Assembly: GCA_023396555.1 (NCBI GenBank)
Contig: JAEWWC010000185.1
Location: 1 to 11,875, forward strand
Reading direction: 5' to 3'
DNA from: Bacillota bacterium
GTDB lineage: Bacteria; Bacillota; Clostridia; Christensenellales; SZUA-584
DNA length: 11,875 nucleotides
A program made the translations under genes and the position numbers. The notes under the pieces were generated by a model. It worked only from the letters and a program-made list of their open reading frames with translations, was not told the DNA's origin and ran no database searches. This document shows, in pieces, positions 1 to 6,565 of the stretch (its first letter is position 1; each line of letters starts with the position of its first letter).

Positions 1-261
1 CCGCCGGATATGTCCGGCCGCAACACCACGATCGGCATCGTGGGCACCAATGCCACGCTCACCAAGGAGCAGGCCAACAAGCTGGCCGCAATGGGACAGG
101 ACGGCATCGCGATGGTCGTCCGGCCCGCGCACACAATGTTTGACGGCGACACGGTATTTGCATTCGGCACCGGCGCTGCCTCCGGCGACTTCTCCGTGAT
201 ACTCGCGGCGGGCGCCGAGGCGGCGGCACGCGCCATCGTCAATGCCGTTTCATACTCATAA
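1..261 (+). CDS. P1-family (DmpA-type) peptidase, C-terminal part
   Basis: The gene runs in from the left edge, so only about the last 86 residues are present; the reading frame is open from base 1 and ends in TAA. The visible part contains NTTIGIVGTNATLTKEQANK, then HTMFDGDTVFAFGTG, which matches the conserved C-terminal region of P1/S58 aminopeptidases (DmpA and relatives). These enzymes are Ntn-type hydrolases that self-cleave to expose a Ser or Thr nucleophile and remove N-terminal residues from short or beta-amino-acid peptides. The nucleophile and cleavage site lie upstream and cannot be checked. The gene is followed after 68 bp by the NAD(P)HX repair gene on the same strand; no clear terminator is seen between them, so co-transcription is possible. 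Family assignment is firm; the substrate is unknown. Confidence 0.85.
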   Translation, partial: PPDMSGRNTTIGIVGTNATLTKEQANKLAAMGQDGIAMVVRPAHTMFDGDTVFAFGTGAASGDFSVILAAGAEAAARAIVNAVSYS

Positions 262-290
262 TCCGCACCCTTCGCCTCTAAGTAAAGCAG

Positions 291-296
291 TATAAT
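291..296 (+). promoter_or_regulatory. Possible -10 box before the NAD(P)HX repair gene
   Basis: A perfect TATAAT lies 33 bp before the ATG at 330. No convincing -35 hexamer is found 16-18 bp upstream, and there is no TG extension, so this is a weak promoter call. The gene may also be read through from the upstream peptidase. Confidence 0.3.
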
Positions 297-329
297 GAGA
301 GCCGCCCTCCGGCGCGGAAGGAGACGACG

Positions 330-1853
330 ATGATACCCGTTGTACGTAAAAAACAAATGCAGTCGCTGGATGCCTATATGATAGAGCAGATGCACATATC
401 GGCACGCGTGCTCATGGAAAACGCGGCGTTCGGCATCACCACAGCCGTTTGGGAGCGCTTCGGAAAAACGAAGGTGCTCGTGCTATGCGGCATGGGCAAC
501 AACGGCGGAGACGGATTCGCGGCGGCGCGCCAGCTGGAAGCCAGGGGCTGCGAGGTCCGAGTCTGTCTCGTCGGCAAAGCGGAGGCGTTGCAGGGCGAAG
601 CGGCGGAGAACGCGGCATACTTCGGACCGCGCATATTTGAAATCGTCAGCGAAGGCACAGCCGAAGCGCTGCTGAGCGGCCTTTCCGGCCACGTGCTGAT
701 CGACGCGCTGTTCGGTGTGGGCCTCCGGCGTGAGGCGGAAGGTCTCTACAAAAAGGTGATCGATCTGGTCAACGAGAGCGGCGCGTATATCGTCGCCTGC
801 GACATACCGTCCGGCATCGACGCGGACACCGGCCTCGTGATGGGCTCGGCGGTTCATGCGCATGAAACCGTTACGTTCCAGTGCGCGAAACCGGGACATT
901 TTCTCTTTCCGGGAAGGGCGTATACCGGCAAGCTGACCGTGAAGGAGATCGGTACCACAGGCGAATATAATGTGGGTCAGATACGCGCCGCAGTGGAAGG
1001 GCTGAAGCTGCTACCGCGGGACGCGGATACGCACAAGGGCAGCTACGGCAAGCTGGCCTGTGTGACAGGCAGCCAGGGCTTCTCGGGAGCGGGGCTGCTG
1101 TGCGTCTGCGGCGCGCTGCGCGCGGGCGCGGGGTTGGTGACCGCCGGCATACCGACCAGCCTGCAGCCGATATTCTCGTCCCGCGTACCCGAGAGCATGA
1201 CGTTTGCGCTGGACGAAGAGGACGGGCATCTGTCCGAGCAGTGCCTGCCCGCGCTGGACCGTCTGATGGAGGGTAAAACAGCGCTGGCCGCGGGGCCGGG
1301 GCTGTCCGTCACCAGCGGCGCGGCAGCGGCGATGGAGCGCATGCTCACGCAATACGACATACGCAAGGTGTTCGACGCGGACGCGCTGACGCTGATCGCT
1401 CAGAACAAGGAATGGCTGGCCGCCAAACGCGGCGATATCGTGCTGACGCCGCATCTTGCCGAGTTTTCCCGGCTGTGCAACCTCACGGTGGACGAGATCA
1501 AAAACGACCCGCTGACCTGTGCTCAGATATTCGCCAAAAAGTACAACATCACAGTGCTGCTCAAAGGCGCGACGACATTGGTCACCAACGGCGACAAGAC
1601 GGTATTCGTCACGGCGGGCACGCCCGGCATGGCGCGCGGCGGCAGCGGCGACGTGCTGACCGGCGTGATCGGCGGCCTGATGTGCGGCGGCAATGCGCGC
1701 GGCCTGAGCGGCTTCGCGGCGGCGGTGTACGGCGCGTACATCTGCGGTAAGGCGGGCGAAGCGGCGGCACAAGACCGCGGTATACTGTCGATGACGCCTG
1801 CGGACACGCTGGCCAATATACCGGTCATCACGCGGGACATGATCAAGGAATAG
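330..1853 (+). CDS. nnrD/nnrE: Bifunctional NAD(P)H-hydrate epimerase / ADP-dependent NAD(P)H-hydrate dehydratase
   Basis: This 507-residue protein repairs hydrated, inactive NADH and NADPH. The N-terminal YjeF_N half (about 1-215) interconverts the R and S hydrates; the C-terminal ribokinase-like half (about 225-500) dehydrates the S form using ADP. In the epimerase half GNNGGDG is at 56-62 and DIPSGID at 158-164. In the dehydratase half HKGSYG is at 235-240, DADAL at 349-353, LTPHLAEF near 372-379, KGATTLV at 412-418 and the signature GGSGDVL at 437-443. Length is normal for the fused form. The start is supported by AAGGAG six bases before the ATG. The gene is a housekeeping metabolite-repair gene and ends against a bidirectional terminator, so it is probably unrelated in function to the converging microcompartment operon. 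Confidence 0.95.
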   Translation: MIPVVRKKQMQSLDAYMIEQMHISARVLMENAAFGITTAVWERFGKTKVLVLCGMGNNGGDGFAAARQLEARGCEVRVCLVGKAEALQGEAAENAAYFGPRIFEIVSEGTAEALLSGLSGHVLIDALFGVGLRREAEGLYKKVIDLVNESGAYIVACDIPSGIDADTGLVMGSAVHAHETVTFQCAKPGHFLFPGRAYTGKLTVKEIGTTGEYNVGQIRAAVEGLKLLPRDADTHKGSYGKLACVTGSQGFSGAGLLCVCGALRAGAGLVTAGIPTSLQPIFSSRVPESMTFALDEEDGHLSEQCLPALDRLMEGKTALAAGPGLSVTSGAAAAMERMLTQYDIRKVFDADALTLIAQNKEWLAAKRGDIVLTPHLAEFSRLCNLTVDEIKNDPLTCAQIFAKKYNITVLLKGATTLVTNGDKTVFVTAGTPGMARGGSGDVLTGVIGGLMCGGNARGLSGFAAAVYGAYICGKAGEAAAQDRGILSMTPADTLANIPVITRDMIKE

Positions 1854-1888
1854 ATACCGGATCATTTCGGAGAACAGATTATAGATGC

Positions 1889-1928
1889 ATACAAAAAAGA
1901 GAAATGTCCGCATTTCTCTTTTTTGTAT
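1889..1928. terminator. Bidirectional intrinsic terminator between convergent genes
   Basis: ATACAAAAAAGAGAAATG at 1889-1906 is followed by a 4-nt loop (TCCG) and its exact reverse complement at 1911-1928. This gives a perfect 18-bp stem whose outer arms are A- and T-rich on both strands. Read either way, a G/C-containing inner stem is followed by a T run (CTCTTTTTT). It lies between the stop of the plus-strand NAD(P)HX repair gene (1853) and the stop of the minus-strand cupin gene (1964) and can serve both. Confidence 0.9.
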
Positions 1929-1963
1929 GGAGGTCCGCCTCAGATGTTTTGTTCTGGCTTATA

Positions 1964-2479
1964 TCAATCAGCGATAAATTCCTCAACCACTTCAATTTGC
2001 TGCTCCACCGGTATGTTCACCACATGGCAGTCCGTGGCGTATACTCGTTCGGGCAGCGCGCACATGATGTGCACCTTGTCGCATTTGTACGGGAATCCCG
2101 CCGCGTGCCACACACCCGCCTTCACGTTCACCACCGTACCGCGCGGCAGCAGAAACACCTCGATCGCCTCGTAAGGCACTTCGTCCTTGGGACAGGCCGG
2201 CGCCACGTGCATCAGATAATCGCCATCGAGGCAAATAATCGTCTCATGACAGGTATCATGGTGCTCGATCGCGTCGATGATGTGCGGCGTCCTCTGCTCC
2301 ACCACGCAGGCGGAATATGATACGCGCGTCGCGCTTCCCAAGCTCTGCTGCACCATGTCGCGGTAAAACTCCACCGGCGGCGCACCCAGATGGTCGCCTT
2401 TGGGCTCCAGTATGCTGGCATAGCTGCCGTAGCGCTCAAAAGCTTCCTTTGTCAGCCTGCGAATACCGATCTTTCTCAT
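1964..2479 (-). CDS. Ureidoglycolate lyase (AllA)-like cupin protein
   Basis: This 171-residue protein aligns from memory with AllA (about 160 residues), a cupin-fold enzyme that splits ureidoglycolate into glyoxylate and urea. The conserved stretch is seen here as ELE-like IEHHDTCHETIICLDGDY (about 71-88), a PRGTVVNVKAGVWHAAGFPY segment that corresponds to the AllA N/GVWHHP motif, and a C-terminal VNIPV region. The start is set by AAGGAGG seven bases before the ATG. It is the last gene of the microcompartment operon, 41 nt after the alcohol dehydrogenase, and ends at the bidirectional terminator. No other allantoin or purine degradation gene is present, so true ureidoglycolate activity is doubtful. 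In this setting it could act on another 2-hydroxy or sugar-derived compound. Family call is good; substrate is unknown. Confidence 0.75.
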   Translation of the reverse strand: MRKIGIRRLTKEAFERYGSYASILEPKGDHLGAPPVEFYRDMVQQSLGSATRVSYSACVVEQRTPHIIDAIEHHDTCHETIICLDGDYLMHVAPACPKDEVPYEAIEVFLLPRGTVVNVKAGVWHAAGFPYKCDKVHIMCALPERVYATDCHVVNIPVEQQIEVVEEFIAD

Positions 2480-2520
2480 GGAACTTCCTCCTTATCACAG
2501 CGGCATGCCGCCGTTACTTT

Positions 2521-3582
2521 TTAATTCTCAGGAGTCAATATGATCTTGATGGCCTTGCGCTGCTTAACGAGCGTAAACGCCTCGCGGAACTCAGTGATGG
2601 GCATGCGATGACTGATCATCGACTTCATATCCACCTTGCCCGCCTGTATCAGGTTTATCACGTTGGCCCATGATACGCGGTCGTAGCCGAAATGCCCTTT
2701 GATGCTGACCGCTTTATCCAGCAGCTTATCCAGCGAAAAGCCCAGCGGCTTCTCGTCATATCCGATCTTGACGATCTCGCCGCCGTTCCGGCAGATGTCG
2801 ATGGCCTGAGAGACCACTACAGAAGCGCCCGCGCAGTCTACCGCCAGCGCCACACCTTCGCCGTCCGTCAGCGCCTGCACACGCACCAGCACATCCTCTT
2901 TGTCCGCGCGGATGATATCAGTCGCGCCGCAATGCAGCGCCAGCGGAAAACGTTCTTCATCTTCGGATAGCCCAACTGCGATGACCTTGGCGGCGCCCGC
3001 CACGCGCATCATCTGTATGGCGAACAGTCCCAGCGGCCCCACACCGAACACCGCGCCCATCTCGCCCGGCATCAGGTGCGATTCCTGCACCACCGCGTAA
3101 TAGCCGTTGCAGGCAGGATCCAGTATCGCCGCTTCCTCAAAGCTGATACCATCGGGTATGCACATCAGGCTGCCGGGGAAGACCTTGAGCACGTCGCCGG
3201 GTATGCGCACATATTTGGCAAAGCCGCCGTCCATGCCGTACCCCAGCCCCAGCCGGGACGGACAGACCAGAAAGTTCGCGACGCTGCATGCGTGGCATAC
3301 GCCGCACACGTGGCCGGTGTTGTCGGATACGATGCGGTTGCCTTCGCGCCAAGCGGTCACGTTTTTGCCCACAGCCGCCACCACGCCTGCAAATTCGTGT
3401 CCGAGCACCACCGGGGGACGAAGCAGGTTCTCGTGTCCTCCCTCGTCAAACCCGATGTCCGAACCGCAGACACCCGCCGCCTTTACTTCCATCAACACGT
3501 CGTCATCACCGATGGCTGGAACGGGTATATCGCGCACTTGTGTTTCGTGCTTCCCGTATCCGTACTTTACCACAGCCTTCAT
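2521..3582 (-). CDS. Zinc-dependent medium-chain alcohol/polyol dehydrogenase
   Basis: This is a 353-residue MDR-family NAD(P)-dependent dehydrogenase. Catalytic zinc ligands are visible as C39 (GVCGSD) and H62-E63 (GHEFAG), with a candidate further ligand around D156-C158. The structural zinc site is intact with C93, C96, C99 and C107. The nucleotide-binding loop GVGPLG is near 180-185. The ATG at 3582 is chosen because GGAGG lies six bases before it; the in-frame TTG at 3600 would overlap that site. The sequence is closest in style to sorbitol, threonine and galactitol-phosphate dehydrogenases. It lies 59 nt after the second SDR in the microcompartment operon, so it may reduce an aldehyde released by the aldolase or oxidise a polyol feeding the pathway. 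The substrate cannot be read from sequence. No targeting helix is evident at either end. Confidence 0.88.
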   Translation of the reverse strand: MKAVVKYGYGKHETQVRDIPVPAIGDDDVLMEVKAAGVCGSDIGFDEGGHENLLRPPVVLGHEFAGVVAAVGKNVTAWREGNRIVSDNTGHVCGVCHACSVANFLVCPSRLGLGYGMDGGFAKYVRIPGDVLKVFPGSLMCIPDGISFEEAAILDPACNGYYAVVQESHLMPGEMGAVFGVGPLGLFAIQMMRVAGAAKVIAVGLSEDEERFPLALHCGATDIIRADKEDVLVRVQALTDGEGVALAVDCAGASVVVSQAIDICRNGGEIVKIGYDEKPLGFSLDKLLDKAVSIKGHFGYDRVSWANVINLIQAGKVDMKSMISHRMPITEFREAFTLVKQRKAIKIILTPEN

Positions 3583-3641
3583 CACGCGCCTCCATTTCAA
3601 GCAGCGGGGAACCTGCCGGTCAGTTGATTATATTCGTACTG

Positions 3642-4406
3642 TCAGATAAGCATGCCGCCTGTCACGTCTACGATTGCGCCAGTGATGAACCGCGCCTTCT
3701 CAGATGCGAGGAACGCCACCGTATACGCCACCTCGTGCGCCTTGGAGATGCGCCCCACCGGAATGCGGTCCTGGTAGTATTTCAGCCACTCGGGCTGCGA
3801 GAGCTTATCCTCGTTGAACGGGGTGCACACCATACCGGGCGCCACACCGTTGATGGTGATGCCTTTGGGCGTGAACTCACGCGCCATCGCCTTCACCATC
3901 AGCGTCAACGCGCCCTTGGCCGTCGCGTAATGCGCATGATCGGGTGACGTCACGGCGAAGCCGGACTTGGACGACATATTGACGATGTGTCCTTCCACGC
4001 TGTGCTTCAGATAGTGCATGCACGCGCGCTTTGAGAACAGGTACGTTCCGTTCAGGTTGACATCGATGACCTTCCTCCACTCCGCATCCGGCATTTCCGC
4101 GATGGGTGTGGTGGGCCAGATGCCCGCGTTGTTGACCAGCACATCCGCATGGCCGTATTCCTTCTCCGCCAGCGCGTATACCGCGTCGATATCGTCCGTG
4201 TTGGTGATATCGCAGTACACGGCGCAGCAGTTGGTGCCAAACTGCTCAGAGAGCTTGCGCGCAAACCCCAGCGCTCCTGGCGCGTCCACGATATACGTTA
4301 CGATCACGTTCATTCCTTCGCCGGCCAGCACCTCGCAGATGCCCGAACCTATACCGGTGTTGCCCCCGGTAACAACCGCTGTCTTGCCTTTCAGATTTAA
4401 ATCCAT
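3642..4406 (-). CDS. SDR-family NAD(P)-dependent oxidoreductase (second of two)
   Basis: This is a classical short-chain dehydrogenase of 254 residues. The cofactor loop TGGNTGIG is at 13-20, NNAG at 92-95, the catalytic serine in NMSSKSG (S146), and YATAK gives Y160 and K164. The C-terminal end GAIVDVTGG is typical of 3-oxoacyl-ACP reductase-like and sugar or polyol SDRs. An AAAGGAG site about eight bases upstream supports the ATG. It follows the BMC shell gene after only 16 nt, so the two are surely co-transcribed. It shares the SSKSG active-site segment with the other SDR of the operon, but overall the two are clearly diverged and are not a recent duplication. It probably oxidises or reduces a sugar or polyol intermediate; the substrate is unknown. 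Confidence 0.9.
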   Translation of the reverse strand: MDLNLKGKTAVVTGGNTGIGSGICEVLAGEGMNVIVTYIVDAPGALGFARKLSEQFGTNCCAVYCDITNTDDIDAVYALAEKEYGHADVLVNNAGIWPTTPIAEMPDAEWRKVIDVNLNGTYLFSKRACMHYLKHSVEGHIVNMSSKSGFAVTSPDHAHYATAKGALTLMVKAMAREFTPKGITINGVAPGMVCTPFNEDKLSQPEWLKYYQDRIPVGRISKAHEVAYTVAFLASEKARFITGAIVDVTGGMLI

Positions 4407-4422
4407 CTGTCCGCTCCTTTAG

Positions 4423-4698
4423 TTATTTCGTGGGCAGAATGCCTTCCACGTCGTCATGCGGACGCGGTATCACATGCACGCCGTACAGCTCGCCGACTCT
4501 CTTGGCCGCCGCCGCGCCCGCGTCCACCGACGCCTTCACCGCACCCACATCGCCGCGCACCATCACCGTCACCAGACCCGACCCGATCTTCTCTTTGCCG
4601 ACCAGCGTCACGTTTGCCGCTTTCACCATCGCGTCCGCCGCTTCAATTGCGCCCACGAGACCCTTGGTCTCCACCATGCCCAATGCCTGCTTTTCCAT
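4423..4698 (-). CDS. BMC-H hexameric microcompartment shell protein (PduA/EutM-like)
   Basis: This 91-residue protein is a single BMC domain over its full length. It opens with QALGMVETKGLVGAIEAADA, carries K26 in MVKAANV, the pore loop KIGSG at 37-41, the RGDVGAVKASVDAG segment and the RPHDDVE edge motif (R79). K26, the KIGSG pore and R79 sit at the same positions as in PduA, so it should form flat hexamers that tile the shell facets, with a small polar pore. GGAGG lies nine bases before the ATG. It begins 19 nt after the aldolase stop and ends 16 nt before the next SDR. It is the only shell gene in the operon; no pentameric vertex (BMC-P) or trimeric (BMC-T) gene accompanies it, so closed shells need partners encoded elsewhere. 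Confidence 0.97.
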   Translation of the reverse strand: MEKQALGMVETKGLVGAIEAADAMVKAANVTLVGKEKIGSGLVTVMVRGDVGAVKASVDAGAAAAKRVGELYGVHVIPRPHDDVEGILPTK

Positions 4699-4717
4699 GC
4701 CCTATATCCTCCAAATC

Positions 4718-5560
4718 TTAATATTCAGTCTTGGTGATCTTCACATTGCCGCTCGGGCACTGTTTGGTGCACGCGCCGCACTTCACACACGGGCTGCTGC
4801 CGCCCTCGCCCTTCACGATCAGTATGCCCTTGCTGGTGCCCATGCGCACCGCGCCCGCCGCGATCATCTGATCGCAGACCGCGCGGTCGTTGATGCCCGT
4901 GGATGCCTTGACAAGCACCGAATCACCCACCGTGCGCTTCATCAGCCGCACGTCCTCCACCGTCGCGCCGCCCGAACCGAAGCCGGTGGACGTCTTCACG
5001 AAGTCCGCACCCGCCTGTTTGGCCAGCTCGCACGCGCGGACCTTCTCATCGTCCGTCAGCGCACTGGTCTCGATGATCACCTTCACCTGCGCCTGTGGGT
5101 GCGCCGCGTCCACCACGGCCTTGATATCCTCATACACCAGCTGGTAATCCCGGTCCTTCAGCGCGCCGATGTTGATGACCATATCGCACTCATCCGCGCC
5201 GTTTTTGACCGCTTCCATCGTCTCCACACCCTTGATGAACGAGGTGTTGGCTCCCAGAGGGAAGCCGATGACGCAGCACGTTTTCACGCCGGTGCCTTTG
5301 AGGCGGTCGGCCACGAACTTGACGTGGGTCGGGTTGACGCACACACTGGCGAATTGGTACTGTATGGCCTCGTCACAGAACTTGGCGACGGTAGACCTCT
5401 GCGTCTCGGGCTTCAATACCGTGTGGTCCATGTATTTAGCGTAGCCCGCGTTGTATCCGCTGCCCTGTGGAGCCGTCGCCGGAGCCGCTACCGCCGCGCC
5501 CGCCTGCGCCTTGCTCAAGACCTGGCTGGTCACTTCCGCTATGATCTTATCGATATCCAT
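4718..5560 (-). CDS. deoC: Deoxyribose-phosphate aldolase with microcompartment-targeting helix and C-terminal Fe-S motif
   Basis: The 280-residue protein has three parts. Residues 1-19 (MDIDKIIAEVTSQVLSKAQ) form a likely amphipathic helix followed by an Ala/Pro/Gly linker to about 35, the layout of BMC encapsulation peptides. Residues 40-251 are a complete DeoC class I aldolase, which cleaves 2-deoxyribose 5-phosphate to acetaldehyde and glyceraldehyde 3-phosphate: DHTVLKPE at 45-52, D126 in DMVINIG, the Schiff-base lysine K189 in DFVKTSTGF, and K218 in VKASTGI. Residues 258-268 hold C-x2-C-x2-C-x3-C followed by Pro, a [4Fe-4S] ferredoxin-type motif, close to the C-terminus. Ordinary DeoC proteins are shorter (about 220-260) and lack this tail. 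AAGGAG lies six bases before the ATG. The shell gene follows after 19 nt. The aldolase assignment is firm; encapsulation and cluster binding are inferred. Confidence 0.93.
   Translation of the reverse strand: MDIDKIIAEVTSQVLSKAQAGAAVAAPATAPQGSGYNAGYAKYMDHTVLKPETQRSTVAKFCDEAIQYQFASVCVNPTHVKFVADRLKGTGVKTCCVIGFPLGANTSFIKGVETMEAVKNGADECDMVINIGALKDRDYQLVYEDIKAVVDAAHPQAQVKVIIETSALTDDEKVRACELAKQAGADFVKTSTGFGSGGATVEDVRLMKRTVGDSVLVKASTGINDRAVCDQMIAAGAVRMGTSKGILIVKGEGGSSPCVKCGACTKQCPSGNVKITKTEY
4757..4789 (-). other. Coding segment for the aldolase's C-terminal four-cysteine [4Fe-4S] motif
   Basis: This segment of the aldolase gene encodes CVKCGACTKQCP (residues 258-269 begin here). The spacing C-x2-C-x2-C-x3-C-P is that of a single ferredoxin-type [4Fe-4S] site. 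It is joined in frame to the aldolase by a short EGGSSP linker, with no stop or frameshift between. Confidence 0.85.
5504..5560 (-). other. Coding segment for a candidate BMC encapsulation peptide
   Basis: These 19 codons precede the aldolase core. The residues alternate hydrophobic I3, I6, I7, V10, V14 and L15 with charged or polar D4, K5, E9 and K17, giving one hydrophobic helix face. An Ala/Pro-rich linker (about 20-35) then leads to the catalytic domain. This is the architecture of N-terminal cargo-targeting helices in the Pdu, Eut and related systems. Confidence 0.7.
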
Positions 5561-5580
5561 ATGTTTCTCCTTATTTATTG

Positions 5581-5736
5581 AAGGCCGCTGAAAAGTCCCA
5601 AATACAAGGCGTTTCGAGCATTGCGCCGGAAGCGTAGTTACGCTACGCTGACAAGCAAGCGCATTCCTACCCCAAAAAGCTATGCTTTTCGGGGACCCCG
5701 TAAATAACGCAGTAGTTGGGCTTTGTCAGCAGGCTT
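5581..5736. repeat. MITE-like element with imperfect terminal inverted repeats
   Basis: The region between the first SDR and the aldolase gene starts with AAGGCCGCTGAAAAGTCCC (5581-5599) and ends with the inverse of AAGCCTGCTGACAAAGCCC (5718-5736). The two termini match at 14 of 19 positions. Inside are a 7-bp perfect hairpin (AGCGTAG at 5631-5637 with CTACGCT at 5643-5649) and an 11-bp hairpin with one mismatch and a 3-nt loop (5670-5680 with 5684-5694). There is no open reading frame of note. The element touches the SDR stop codon (TAA, 5736-5738) and ends about 20 bp before the aldolase start. No clear target-site duplication is seen. It is transcribed inside the operon, so it could fold in the mRNA and influence read-through or stability. 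Confidence 0.6.
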
Positions 5737-6524
5737 TAGTGCATTTCGCGGCCGCCGGTCACATTGAAGGCCTGACCCGTGCAGTATTCGCCCGAAGCGG
5801 TGAGGAAGAACACGAACTCCACAAGGTCTTCGATGTCCGTCAGCCGGCCCAGCGGCACCTTGGACGTGAACTGCTTCACCACAGCGTCTCTCTCCATCTT
5901 GAGGTTTTCGATGTAGCCGACGCTGACACTGGACCAGACACCCGTCGCGTCGGTGATGCCGGGGCAGATGGCGTTGATCTTGATGTTGTACTTCGCGAAC
6001 TCGAAAGCCAGCGACTGCGTCATCACGATCACCGCGCCCTTAGCCGCGCTATAGGGCACCATCAGCGCCGAGCCCGTCTTGCCGGACTTGGACGAGAAGT
6101 TGATGATCTTGCCGTCCTTGTTCTTCTTCATGCTGGGCAGCGCACCCTGTATGCAGTAGCCGGAGCCGTACACGTTCACCTTGAACATCTTCTCGAACAC
6201 GGCCTCATCCACTTCCTCAAACGGCCTGTTGTCCACCACGCCCGCCACATTGGCCAGCGCATAGATGTCGCCGAGGTCAGCCACGATCTGCCCGAATGTC
6301 TTCAGCGTCGCGTCCCTGTCCGTGATGTTCAGAATATAGCCCTTTACCGTATAGCCTTTGTCCGCAAGGCCTTTCGCCGATTCCATCACCAGCGGATCGA
6401 TGTCGATCATCGCGACCTTCGCGCCCGACAGGGCGTACTTCTCAGCAACGCCAAAGCCGATGCTCTTGGCCGCTCCCGTTACCACGCATACCTTGCCTTT
6501 CAGGCTGTCCGAACTCAAACTCAT
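5736..6524 (-). CDS. SDR-family NAD-dependent oxidoreductase (first of two)
   Basis: This is a classical short-chain dehydrogenase of 262 residues. TGAAKSIG at 16-23 binds the cofactor, and D41 at the end of the second strand (AMIDID) points to NAD(H) rather than NADP(H). The catalytic S145, Y158 and K162 are spaced canonically (FSSKSG, then YSAAK). The usual NNAG motif reads NVAG (92-95), a tolerated change of the second Asn. The ATG at 6524 is preferred because GGAGG lies eight bases before it; the in-frame ATG at 6539 sits on that same site and has no good site of its own. It is the second gene of the microcompartment operon, 41 nt after the epimerase. A sugar, polyol or short-chain alcohol substrate is likely but unknown. 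Confidence 0.9.
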   Translation of the reverse strand: MSLSSDSLKGKVCVVTGAAKSIGFGVAEKYALSGAKVAMIDIDPLVMESAKGLADKGYTVKGYILNITDRDATLKTFGQIVADLGDIYALANVAGVVDNRPFEEVDEAVFEKMFKVNVYGSGYCIQGALPSMKKNKDGKIINFSSKSGKTGSALMVPYSAAKGAVIVMTQSLAFEFAKYNIKINAICPGITDATGVWSSVSVGYIENLKMERDAVVKQFTSKVPLGRLTDIEDLVEFVFFLTASGEYCTGQAFNVTGGREMH

Positions 6525-6565
6525 TGTGCTATCCTCCATATATTATAATTATTGATTGCTGTGAA

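Noticed and set aside
1011..1913. Minus-strand open frame of 300 codons
   Set aside because: It is antisense to the NAD(P)HX repair gene, very rich in Arg, Ala and His, and would read through the bidirectional terminator; it has no recognisable domain.
1964..2479. Lyxose/ribose-isomerase-type cupin as an alternative name for the last operon gene
   Set aside because: The GVWHAA segment and preceding EHH..TIICLDGDY pattern fit AllA better, and no isomerase metal-binding His/Glu set is evident.
3583..3600. Upstream TTG start for the zinc alcohol dehydrogenase, adding six residues
   Set aside because: The added codons overlap the GGAGG site that serves the ATG at 3582, and the family begins at MKAVV.
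5670..5694. Intrinsic terminator between the first SDR and the aldolase
   Set aside because: The hairpin is stable but no T run follows it on the minus strand, so I treat it as part of the MITE-like element.
6525..6539. Upstream ATG for the first SDR, adding five residues
   Set aside because: Its second codon contains the GGAGG that is well placed for the ATG at 6524, and no good ribosome site precedes it.
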